A DNA stretch of 41,602 nt from positions 1 to 41,602 of the forward strand of contig PXRZ01000071.1 in NCBI GenBank assembly GCA_003022945.1, written 5' to 3'. Both the position numbers and the translations under genes were made by a program. Positions within the stretch are counted from its first letter, which is position 1. The number at the start of each line of letters is the position of its first letter. The DNA comes from Halobacteriales archaeon QS_8_69_73. GTDB lineage: Archaea > Halobacteriota > Halobacteria > Halobacteriales > Haloarculaceae. The notes under the pieces are model-generated. The model did no database searches. It worked only from the letters and a program-made list of their open reading frames with translations, and was not told where the DNA came from. Below, in pieces: positions 33,915-41,038 of this stretch.

Positions 33915-35687
33915 ATGCCAGACGACCTCAACTGGGCCATCGGCGGGGAAGCCGGCGATGGGATCAACTCCACCGGCAAGATATTCGCCCAGGCGCTCTC
34001 GCGAGCGGGCAGGCACGTCTTTACCTCGAAGGACTTCGCCTCCCGCATCCGCGGCGGTTACACCGCCTACAAGGTGCGATCCTCGATCGACGCCGTCGAG
34101 AGCGTCGTCGACCGGCTGGACATCCTCATCGCGCTGACACAGCGGACCGTCGATGAGAACCTCGACGAGCTCCACGACGGGTCGGTCATCATCTACGACG
34201 GCGAGCGGACGATGATGAGCGACTTCGAGGCGCCCGGCGAGATGACAGGGCTGGACGTACCGTTGAAGCGGCTCGCCGAGGAGGCCGGCGGCGCCATCAT
34301 GCGCAACATCGTCGCGCTGGGGGCCGCCTGCGAGGTCACCGGCTTCGACATCGCGTTCCTCGACGAATCCCTCGAAAAGCGGTTCGGCGGCAAGGGCCAG
34401 GCCATCGTCGACAACAACAAGGAGGCCGCCCGGCTCGGCGCCGAGTACGTCCGCGAGGAGATGGTCGTCGAGACCGACTACGACATCGACACCACCGACA
34501 ACGATCTCGTCCTGCTGAACGGCGACGAGGCCATCGGGATGGGTGCCCTCGCCGTCGGCTGTCGGTTCTACGCGGGCTACCCCATCACGCCCGCCACGGA
34601 CGTGATGGAGTACCTGAAGGGCCGCATCGAGGACTACGGCGGCATCGTCGTCCAGGCCGAAGACGAGCTGTCGGCCGTCAACATGGCGCTGGGGGCCGCC
34701 CGGGCCGGCGCCCGTTCGATGACCGCCACCTCCGGGCCCGGTATCGACCTGATGACCGAGACGTTCGGCCTCGTCGCCACCTCGGAGACGCCGCTGGTCA
34801 TCTGCAACGTGATGCGGTCGGGACCGTCGACCGGGATGCCGACCAAACAGGAGCAGGGTGACCTCGAGGCGATGCTGTACGGCGGCCACGGCGAGGTGCC
34901 GCGGTTCGTCCTGGCGCCGACGACCATCTCCGAGTGCTTCCACAAGACCGTCGAGGCGTTCAACCTCGCCGAGAAGTACCAGCTGCCGGTGTACCTGACG
35001 GCCGACCTGGCGCTTGCGGTCACCGAACAGACCTTCGAGCCCAAGGAGTTCGACATGGACGACGTCGAGATCGACCGCGGGAAGGTCGTCGACGAGGAAT
35101 CAATCGAGGAGTGGACCAACGGGGAGGGCCAGTTCCGGCCGCACGCGGTCACCGACGACGGCATCAGTCCGCGTGCCCTTCCCGGGACGGCCGACGGCGC
35201 CCACATGTCGACCGGCCTCGAGCACGACGAGCTCGGCCGACGGACTGAAGAACAGGAGATGCGCGTCCAACAGGTGGACAAGCGCGACCGGAAGGTCGAG
35301 ACGGCCGTCGAGCGCGAGGACTGGAGCTACCGGGAGTTCGGCGACCCCGACGCCGACACGCTCGTCGTCTCGTGGGGCTCCAACGAGGGCGCCATGCGGG
35401 ACGCCATCGAGCTGCTGGCAGCCGACGGCATCGACGTCCGCTTCCTGTCGGTACCGTACGTCTTCCCTCGGCCGGACATGACCGAGGACATCGAGGCCGC
35501 CGATGACGTCATCGTCGTCGAGTGCAACGCGACCGGGCAGTTCGCCGCCCTCGTCGAACGCGACGCGCTGACGCGGGTCGAACGCATCAACAAGTACAAC
35601 GGCGTCCGCTTCAAGGCCGATGAACTCGCCGAGGAGGTCAAGGCCGTCCTCGGCGAGCCGGCCGACGCGGAGGTGGAGGCACGATGA
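33915..35687 (+). CDS. korA: 2-oxoacid:ferredoxin oxidoreductase, alpha/gamma fused subunit (KorA-like)
   Basis: Fused gamma-alpha subunit of 590 residues of a haloarchaeal 2-oxoacid:ferredoxin oxidoreductase, which decarboxylates 2-oxoglutarate (or pyruvate) with CoA and ferredoxin. The gamma domain is at the front (IGGEAGDGINSTGKIFAQAL, SRIRGGYTAYKVR). The alpha part has FYAGYPITPATDVMEYL, AEDELSAVNMALGAARAGA, TSGPGIDLMTE and the late TIM-like region VSWGSNEGAMRDAIELL. The stop codon overlaps the korB start by 4 nt (ATGA), so translation is coupled. 2-oxoglutarate is preferred over pyruvate from family resemblance, with moderate certainty. Confidence 0.9.
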   Translation: MPDDLNWAIGGEAGDGINSTGKIFAQALSRAGRHVFTSKDFASRIRGGYTAYKVRSSIDAVESVVDRLDILIALTQRTVDENLDELHDGSVIIYDGERTMMSDFEAPGEMTGLDVPLKRLAEEAGGAIMRNIVALGAACEVTGFDIAFLDESLEKRFGGKGQAIVDNNKEAARLGAEYVREEMVVETDYDIDTTDNDLVLLNGDEAIGMGALAVGCRFYAGYPITPATDVMEYLKGRIEDYGGIVVQAEDELSAVNMALGAARAGARSMTATSGPGIDLMTETFGLVATSETPLVICNVMRSGPSTGMPTKQEQGDLEAMLYGGHGEVPRFVLAPTTISECFHKTVEAFNLAEKYQLPVYLTADLALAVTEQTFEPKEFDMDDVEIDRGKVVDEESIEEWTNGEGQFRPHAVTDDGISPRALPGTADGAHMSTGLEHDELGRRTEEQEMRVQQVDKRDRKVETAVEREDWSYREFGDPDADTLVVSWGSNEGAMRDAIELLAADGIDVRFLSVPYVFPRPDMTEDIEAADDVIVVECNATGQFAALVERDALTRVERINKYNGVRFKADELAEEVKAVLGEPADAEVEAR

Positions 35688-36553
35688 GCTCCGACATCAG
35701 ATTCACCGACTTCAAATCAGACGAACAGCCCACCTGGTGTCCCGGGTGCGGCGACTTCGGCACGATGAACGGCATGATGAAGGCGCTGGCCCAGACGGGC
35801 AACGATCCCGACAACACGTTCGTGGTCGCCGGCATCGGCTGTTCCGGCAAGATCGGGACCTATATGCACAGCTACGCGCTGCACGGCGTCCACGGCCGGG
35901 CGCTGCCGGTCGGCACCGGCGTCAAGATCGCCAACCCCGAACTCGAGGTGATGGTCGCCGGCGGCGACGGCGACGGCTACTCCATCGGAGCCGGCCACTT
36001 CGTCCACGCCGTCCGCCGGAACGTCGACATGACGTACGTCGTCATGGACAACCGCATCTACGGGCTGACGAAGGGCCAGTTCTCTCCCACCTCGCGCGAG
36101 GACTTCGAGACCTCCACGAGCCCGGACGGCACCAACCAGCAACCGGTCAACCCACTGGCGCTGGCGCTCGCCGCCGGCGGCACCTTCATCGCTCAGTCCT
36201 TTTCCTCGGACTCCCAGCGCCACACAGAGATCGTCCAAGAAGCGATCGAACACGACGGCTTCGGCTTCGTCAACGTATATTCGCCCTGCGTGACGTTCAA
36301 CGACGTCGACACCTACGACTACTTCCGGGACGCCATCGTCGACGTCGCCGACGAGGAGTTCGATCACGACCGCACGGACTACGACGCCGCAAAGGATCTC
36401 ATCATGGACCGCGACAAGGAGTACCAGGGCGTCATCTACCAGAACGAGAGCTCGGTCGGCTTCGAGACCCGCGAGGGCGTCACCGAGCCGATGACCGACA
36501 TCCCCGACGGCGCCCCCGACGACGCGATGGACCTGGTTCGAGAGTTCTACTGA
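35684..36553 (+). CDS. korB: 2-oxoacid:ferredoxin oxidoreductase, beta subunit (KorB-like)
   Basis: Thiamine-diphosphate and [4Fe-4S]-binding beta subunit of 289 residues. Seen: the cluster/active-site motif TWCPGCGDFGTMNGMM, GIGCSGKIGTYMHSY, the ThDP-magnesium motif GDGDGYSIGAGHF followed by the asparagine region VVMDNRIYGLTKGQ, and the third conserved cysteine in NVYSPCVTFND. It is complete and ends in DLVREFY as its relatives do. It starts inside the last codons of korA and forms one operon with it. A triloop-hairpin array begins 16 nt after its stop codon and may contribute to termination. Confidence 0.93.
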   Translation: MSSDIRFTDFKSDEQPTWCPGCGDFGTMNGMMKALAQTGNDPDNTFVVAGIGCSGKIGTYMHSYALHGVHGRALPVGTGVKIANPELEVMVAGGDGDGYSIGAGHFVHAVRRNVDMTYVVMDNRIYGLTKGQFSPTSREDFETSTSPDGTNQQPVNPLALALAAGGTFIAQSFSSDSQRHTEIVQEAIEHDGFGFVNVYSPCVTFNDVDTYDYFRDAIVDVADEEFDHDRTDYDAAKDLIMDRDKEYQGVIYQNESSVGFETREGVTEPMTDIPDGAPDDAMDLVREFY

Positions 36554-36568
36554 ACCTTTTGCACGTTC

Positions 36569-36875
36569 GGCGCGCCTGCGGCGCGCCTCACGGTCATCAG
36601 ATTCCGTTGGAATCTGATGGGCAATCAGACCGCGGAGCGGTCTGATGACGGCAAAAACGTCCTCAGAAGCGCGAAGCGCTTCTGATGGGCTGCGAAAGAC
36701 GCCACAGGCGTCTTTCGAACGTTCATGAAAAAGACACTGCGGGCCTCCAGCCGTGGTTCGAGAGAGCGAAGCTCTCTCGTCATCTGCTCACGGGCGGCGG
36801 AGCCGCCCGTTCGCATGGTCCGCGGGACTCGACGAGTCCCGCGTATATCCCGAAAGGCTCTCGCTGCCTTTCGGG
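36569..36875. repeat. array of hairpins with three-base loops behind korB
   Basis: Nine perfect or near-perfect hairpins in about 300 nt, with no gene. Arm/loop: GGCGCGCC/TGC (36569), ATCAGATTCC/GTT (36596), ATCAGACCGC/GGA (36624), TCAGAAGCGC/GAA (36663), CGAAAGACGCC/ACA (36693), CGAGAGAGC/GAA (36759), ACGGGCGGC/GGA (36790), CGCGGGACTC/GAC (36821) and CCGAAAGGC with a seven-base loop (36850). Arms are 8-11 bp and unrelated in sequence to each other, while the loop length is constant. Further short palindromes continue to about 36950. The arm CGAGAGAGC also occurs at 32096 with a different loop. Confidence 0.8.
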
Positions 36876-37001
36876 CGACGGCGCTGCGCGCCGCGTTAGT
36901 CGGCCCTTGGTCCGGCGACTCGACGGCTCCGCCGTTTCGTCGCCGTGAACCGCTCGCTCACTCGTTCGCTCGCGGATGCCTGTGGCCCCCTTCTCGACTC
37001 G

Positions 37002-37139
37002 CTATTTTGTACGTCCGGAGAGGTGGTCGATCCGTGCTTCGGTCTCCGCGACCAGTTCTTCGAGCACCGCGGCGGCCGGCCACACCTCCTCGGTGAGGCC
37101 GCTACTCTGGCCGGCGTACAGCGCGAGCGCCTCGGGCCG
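37002..37139 (-). pseudogene. C-terminal remnant of a nitronate monooxygenase-like flavoprotein
   Basis: About 45 codons resembling the C-terminus of the 2-nitropropane dioxygenase/FabK-like flavin-dependent family: ALALYAGQSSGLTEEVWPA followed by a terminal helix (AVLEELVAETEARID). The tens of kilodaltons that should precede it, with the FMN-binding barrel, are absent. Upstream on the minus strand the frame runs at once into hairpin DNA (37153-37196) translating as arginine/proline-rich nonsense. It is a tail without a gene, left by a large deletion or by replacement with repeat DNA. The family call rests on a short stretch and is moderately sure. Confidence 0.6.
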
Positions 37140-37152
37140 TGCGAGCGGGCGG

Positions 37153-37270
37153 CGAGGCGGCGAAACCGCCTCGAATTCGCGGCGCGGAGCGCCGCGCATG
37201 GCCCGCGAGCAAAAGTCGAGAGCGCCGAGGGCTTTCTCCCGCGTTCTGTTCTCTCGGTCTCTTACATGAC
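37153..37270. repeat. hairpin DNA abutting the oxygenase remnant
   Basis: CGAGGCGG around CGAAA (37153-37173) and CGCGGCGC around the triloop GGA (37178-37196), the same arm as the hairpin at 32408 but with another loop. Further along, GCCGAGGGCTTTC (about 37225-37237) matches the inner part of the inverted end of the unit at 32511. So this looks like part of a second, degraded copy of that unit. Confidence 0.55.
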
Positions 37271-37425
37271 ATTACCCGAGCGAACGTCCGGAGATTTATT
37301 AATGGGAACGGGACCAGACGGCCCGTGACCTGAACGTCGCCGGCGGCCCGCCGGGGCTGGTGTGCGGAACACGGGCCGTCGACTCCCATCCGGCCGGACG
37401 ACCGGATGAGCGTTCCGCCTGCTCG

Positions 37426-37731
37426 CTACTCGTCGCTTCCTGCGCGTCCCGACTCGGCGAGGCGGTCCTCGTACTTCGAGAGCGACGTCTCGAGGGCGGC
37501 CTCGGCGTCGACGTCGAGTTCCGCACAGAGCGCCAGCAGCGCGAACAGCGCGTCGCCGAGTTCGTCCTCCGGAACGTCGACCGACCCGGGGTCGGCGCCG
37601 TATGCCGTCGAGGTGCAGACCGCCTTGGCGACCTCGCCGAGTTCCGAGACGGTGTCGAGCAGCCGATACGCCGCCGGCGCGTCGAGGTCGTGCTCCGCGA
37701 CGAAGCCCGCGACCCGTGACTGTGCGTCCAT
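37426..37731 (-). CDS. MazG-like nucleotide pyrophosphohydrolase
   Basis: All-alpha NTP pyrophosphohydrolase of 101 residues, MazG/MazG-like fold, probably cleaving non-canonical or surplus NTPs. Seen: the first helix with the acidic EExxE-like motif region (DTVSELGEVAKAV) and the second motif DELGDALFALLALCAEL, whose E-L-x-D arrangement binds magnesium. The C-terminus is the helix AALETSLSKYEDRLAE. It is complete and short, as single-domain archaeal versions are. It is divergent from the AMP-binding-like gene, and the two share one central TATA-like element. Confidence 0.85.
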   Translation of the reverse strand: MDAQSRVAGFVAEHDLDAPAAYRLLDTVSELGEVAKAVCTSTAYGADPGSVDVPEDELGDALFALLALCAELDVDAEAALETSLSKYEDRLAESGRAGSDE

Positions 37732-37754
37732 ATCTGTGAGCCGGGTCGCTCGGG

Positions 37755-37761
37755 TATAAAC
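37755..37761. promoter_or_regulatory. shared central TATA element between divergent genes
   Basis: TATAAAC lies 26 nt before the ATG at 37784 on the plus strand and, read from the other strand as GTTTATA, 27 nt before the ATG at 37731. Only 52 nt separate the two start codons and no other AT-rich element is present, so one element may serve both leaderless genes. Confidence 0.5.
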
Positions 37762-37783
37762 GTCCGGCGGCCCAACGACGGAT

Positions 37784-38491
37784 ATGGACGTCCTCGGGGA
37801 CCTGATCGGACGGGACCGGCGCTCGGAGGCGGCGGCGCTCCGGGCGTCGGCCGTCGACCGGGAGTACGACTACCGGCGGTTCTGCACGAGCGCCTGGAAG
37901 GCCGGGAACTTCCTCCGACACCTCGGCGTCCGGGGCGGCGACGGCGTCGCAGTTGCGGACGACCCGCTGCCGGAGCCCGTGTTGACGCTGTACGGCGCCG
38001 CGCTGCTGGGCGGCGTCGTCCGTTTCGACCCGCCGGCAGCACCGAACGACGACATCCGAGCGGTCGTCGTCCCCGAACCGACGCTCGACGACCACGACCT
38101 CGACGCCGGCACGAAGCCGGTCGTGTACGGCGATCAGCATCCGGACCCGTCGGTGGCGTACTTCGAGCGGGACGTCTGGAGCGAGAACCCGTCGATGCCG
38201 CCGGACATCGTCGCTCCGGGGGACCCGCTGCTTCGGAGCGACGGGGTGACGCACAATCACGGCGAAGTACTCGGGGCGGCCGAGGCGGTCGTCGAGCGGG
38301 CGGAGATCGACGTCGGCGACGAGGTTGGCGTCGCCGCCGGCGCGCCGTTCGCCGACCCGGGCGTCGTCGCCGCGGGGCTGGTCGCACCGATCGTCGCCGG
38401 CGGCACGGTCGCCGTCGGGTCGGCGGCTCGTAGCGACGTCGTCGTCGGTCCCGACGGCGATGTCGACCCCGAGACGGTACTCCGGCCGTAG
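37784..38491 (+). CDS. AMP-binding-like protein without adenylation motifs
   Basis: Acidic protein of 235 residues resembling the N-terminal domain of AMP-forming acyl-CoA synthetases: YDYRRFCTSAWKAGNFLRHL and GVRGGDGVAVADDP, then VLTLYGAALLGGVVRFDPP. At the place of the SSGTTGxPKG loop it has only LLRSDGVTHNHGEVLGAAE, and the C-terminal catalytic domain is absent. I recall comparable short versions in other haloarchaea, so it may be a natural degenerate paralogue and not a recent truncation. An active ligase is unlikely; it could bind an acyl group or nucleotide. Confidence 0.6.
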   Translation: MDVLGDLIGRDRRSEAAALRASAVDREYDYRRFCTSAWKAGNFLRHLGVRGGDGVAVADDPLPEPVLTLYGAALLGGVVRFDPPAAPNDDIRAVVVPEPTLDDHDLDAGTKPVVYGDQHPDPSVAYFERDVWSENPSMPPDIVAPGDPLLRSDGVTHNHGEVLGAAEAVVERAEIDVGDEVGVAAGAPFADPGVVAAGLVAPIVAGGTVAVGSAARSDVVVGPDGDVDPETVLRP

Positions 38492-38522
38492 GCGGCGGTC
38501 GTCGCACGCCGTCCGCGTCCCC

Positions 38523-39263
38523 TCAGTAGCAGCGCTCCTCGACGCGCTCGTCGTAGAGCCGACGGAGCAGCGATGTCATCGGGCCGTCGCCGACAGCGAT
38601 GCCGTCGACCCGCTCGACGGGCCGGAGTTCCCACGTCGAGTTCGTCAGGAACGCCTCGTCTGCCTCCCGAACGTCGTCGAGTGAGTACCGGCCGGTCTCG
38701 ACGGGGAACCCCTCGGCCTCCGCGAACTCGACGACCAGCTCTCGGGTGATGCCCGGTAGGAGCGACCCCGCAGCCGGCGTCTTCAACACGCCGTCGTCGA
38801 CGAAGAAGAGGTTGCTCGTGGCGCCCTCGGCGACGTTGCCGTCGACGTCCCGCATCAGGGCCTCGTCCGGCCGGTAGGAGTCGGTAACGGGCTCGCCGTC
38901 GACGCCGCCCCGCGGTAGCGGCTTGACGTAGACGACGACCGTCGGATCGACGTCCGGCTGTGGCGTCAGCTTGCCCGGCTGAACGCCGCGGCTGACCGAG
39001 ATCCGGACGTAGGCGTCCGCGAGGTCGTTGGCGTCGAGTGTCTCGGCGACCCGGACGGCGATGTCGTCAGGGGCCGCCTCGGCCATGCCGAGCGTCTCGC
39101 AGCCCTCCCGGAGCCGGTCGACGTGGCGGTCCCAGGCGTACACCTCGCCGCCGTAGGCCCGACACGTCTCGAAGACCGCGTCGCCGTAGCGGAACCCCCG
39201 GTCGTCGACGCTGACGGTCGCCTCCTCGCGGGGCACCAGCTCGCCGTTCAGGTGGTACTGCAT
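38523..39263 (-). CDS. pabC: 4-amino-4-deoxychorismate lyase-like aminotransferase class IV, lacking the lysine segment
   Basis: PLP fold-type IV enzyme of 246 residues that would release p-aminobenzoate in folate/pterin synthesis. Seen: MQYHLNGELVPREEATVSVD and RGFRYGDAVFETCRAYGG at the start, AYVRISVSRGVQPGKLTP, and the C-terminal VAEGATSNLFFVDDGVL, LPGITRELVVEF and EAFLTNSTWELRPV. Odd: after GGVDGEPVTDS (residue about 128) the chain joins YRPDEALMRDVDG directly. About 45 residues are missing there, in frame, including the AKTHNYL-type segment that carries the PLP-binding lysine. The enzyme should be inactive as given. It follows the broken pabB/pabA fusion on the same strand. Confidence 0.85.
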   Translation of the reverse strand: MQYHLNGELVPREEATVSVDDRGFRYGDAVFETCRAYGGEVYAWDRHVDRLREGCETLGMAEAAPDDIAVRVAETLDANDLADAYVRISVSRGVQPGKLTPQPDVDPTVVVYVKPLPRGGVDGEPVTDSYRPDEALMRDVDGNVAEGATSNLFFVDDGVLKTPAAGSLLPGITRELVVEFAEAEGFPVETGRYSLDDVREADEAFLTNSTWELRPVERVDGIAVGDGPMTSLLRRLYDERVEERCY

Positions 39264-39669
39264 CGCTGACAGAAGCGCTCATCATGCGCTCACCGACGTC
39301 GGTGAGGATGCTCTCGGGGTGGAACTGGACGCTGACGTTCGGCTTCCGGCGGTGTCGGACGCCCACCAGGACGTCCCGTTCGTCGTCGAGAACGCCAGCC
39401 AGCGCGTCCAGCGACGGCGAGCCGTCCCCGCGGGAGACGGCGTCCGCCGAGACGGTCGCCCGGTCGACGGCGTCGGTCGCGAAGTAGCCCCGGCCGGACT
39501 GGCCGCCGGTCGTCTCGAGGAACACGCCGTCGCCGTCGCCGCTGCGGGCCCGGCGGTAGGCCTCGAACGGGTCGGCAACGTCGACGTGGAACTCGACCGG
39601 CACCCGCGCGTCGGGCGGGGCCGTGACGGCCGCCTCGCGGAAGGCGGTCCTGTCGGTGACCACACGCAT
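39264..39669 (-). pseudogene. fusion of pabB N-terminus with pabA C-terminus
   Basis: From the ATG at 39669 the product follows the N-terminal region of aminodeoxychorismate/anthranilate synthase component I: MRVVTDRTAFREAAV, VEFHVDVADPFEAYRRARSG and FLETTGGQSGRGYFATDAVD. Around residue 100 (39358-39375) it switches, in frame, to the C-terminal motif of the glutamine amidotransferase partner: RHRRKPNVSVQFHPESILTD with the catalytic H and E, followed by VGERMM. About 400 codons of pabB and 160 of pabA are absent. The amidotransferase end then runs past the pabC start in another frame, without a proper stop. The usual order pabB-pabA-pabC explains the fusion as one deletion of well over 1.5 kb. 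Confidence 0.8.
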
Positions 39670-39708
39670 CACTACGACGTGGCGGCCGACCGGTAACGGT
39701 CTTGCGGT

Positions 39709-40128
39709 TCAGGACCCCTCCGCGCGGTCCTGCCAGCGGCCGATCCGCTTGGTGGAGATGTCCGTGCTGTCGCCGATCTCCTCGGGGTCGGCCGCCAGCA
39801 GGTCGCCGACGGTGTCGACGCCCGCCGTCGACAGCCGCTCGGCGTATGCGGGGCCGATGCCGCTGACCTCCTCGACGGGGACGACCTCGTCGCCGCCGGT
39901 CGGCCCGGCGGCCTCGGCCGGCTCGGCGGCGCCGGTCTTCGGCGGCTCCTTGGTCATCGAGCCGGTCGAGGCGGCGGCGTCGGTGCCCGCGGCGGCGGCC
40001 TCCTCGTGGGCGTCGTCATCGGTGCCCGCGGCGCCGTCGTTCGGCTTCCGCTCGACCGTCACGTCGGTCTCGCCGGTCGAGTCGGAACTCCCCAGCCCCA
40101 GGACCGTTCGGAGCAGTTCGAACACCAT
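39709..40128 (-). CDS. helix-hairpin-helix domain protein with acidic linker
   Basis: Protein of 139 residues. The first 15 residues are hydrophobic (MVFELLRTVLGLG), then a long acidic, alanine- and threonine-rich linker (about 20-80) leads to a C-terminal helix-hairpin-helix: EEVSGIGPAYAERLSTAGVD with the GIGPAYAERL hairpin, then VGDLLAADPEEIG and RIGRWQDRAEG. Such domains bind DNA non-specifically or mediate protein contacts. Many haloarchaea have such short HhH proteins. Complete; it stands between aroE and the pab genes on the same strand. Its specific role is unknown. Confidence 0.8.
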   Translation of the reverse strand: MVFELLRTVLGLGSSDSTGETDVTVERKPNDGAAGTDDDAHEEAAAAGTDAAASTGSMTKEPPKTGAAEPAEAAGPTGGDEVVPVEEVSGIGPAYAERLSTAGVDTVGDLLAADPEEIGDSTDISTKRIGRWQDRAEGS

Positions 40129-40175
40129 ACGCGGAACCAGCGGCGGGTCGTACTTAACGCCGGTGGCTGTCGCGG

Positions 40176-40896
40176 CTACAGCGCCGCCCGCAGCGCCCGG
40201 TTCATCGCCTCGACGGGCGCCGACCGGCCGGTCCACAGCTCGAACGCCTCGATTCCCTGGAACAGCAGCATCCACGCCCCGTCGATGGCCGTGGCGCCGG
40301 CCGCCGCCGCCTCCCGGAGCAGTCGCGTCTCCAGCGGCGTGTACACCGCATCCAGCACCGCGAGGTCGCCGTGGAGCGCCGCCGCGGGGACGGGCGTCTC
40401 GTCGGCCTCCATCCCGACGCTGGTGGCGTTGACCAGCAGGTCGGCGTCCGCGAGCAGTTCCTCGAGGCCGTCGAGCCCGTGGGCATCGGCGCCCGACACC
40501 GCCTCGGCCAGCGCCTCGGCCCGCGGGACGGTCCGGTTGGCGATCCGGACGTCGGCGCCGGCGTCGGCCAGCGCGAACGCCGCCGCCCGGCCCGCCCCGC
40601 CGGCGCCGACGACCACCGCCGTCCCCGACGGCGAGACATCGTGGTGTTCGAACGCCCGCGTGACGCCCGCAGCATCGGTGTTGTGGCCCGTCGGCTCGCC
40701 CGATAGGTCGACGGTGTTGACCGCGCCGATGCGCTCGGCCAGCGGGTCCGGCTCCACGAGCGGCAGCACCGACTCCTTGAACGGGATGGTGACGTTCAGC
40801 CCGGCGACGCCGAGCGCGCTCGCGCCGTCGAGCCTCGTGCATCTGCGGCGACACGGAGTGCTCGACGGGGCTACCGATGAGACCGAAGACGTCCAT
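40176..40896 (-). pseudogene. aroE: shikimate dehydrogenase, frameshifted by a small N-terminal loss
   Basis: Shikimate 5-dehydrogenase, fourth step common to aromatic amino acid synthesis. The genuine start is the ATG at 40896, giving [20 protein letters not shown] with the substrate-binding SVSPxMH. The frame is then lost at about 40828-40833. The rest is in another frame: [15 protein letters not shown] with the catalytic lysine, [13 protein letters not shown], the NADP loop [30 protein letters not shown] and the end [17 protein letters not shown]. About 25 residues seem missing between QMHEA and SALGV. The total open length of 721 nt is not a multiple of three, as this requires. As given, no complete enzyme can be made. 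Confidence 0.88.
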
Positions 40897-41038
40897 ACCG
40901 GGTGTGGTTCGGCCGCGGGCATAACGCTCCCGGCCCGGGGACCGTCGGCCAACGCGGGACGGCTCAACGACCCGCTGGCGTCGGCCAGGAGTCGGTCGGC
41001 GTCGGAAGCTACAGAAACCCCGACGCCGACCTACCGGC

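Noticed and set aside
36569-36875. Possible CRISPR array
   Set aside because: Palindromes differ in sequence and spacing, there is no constant direct repeat and no cas gene nearby.
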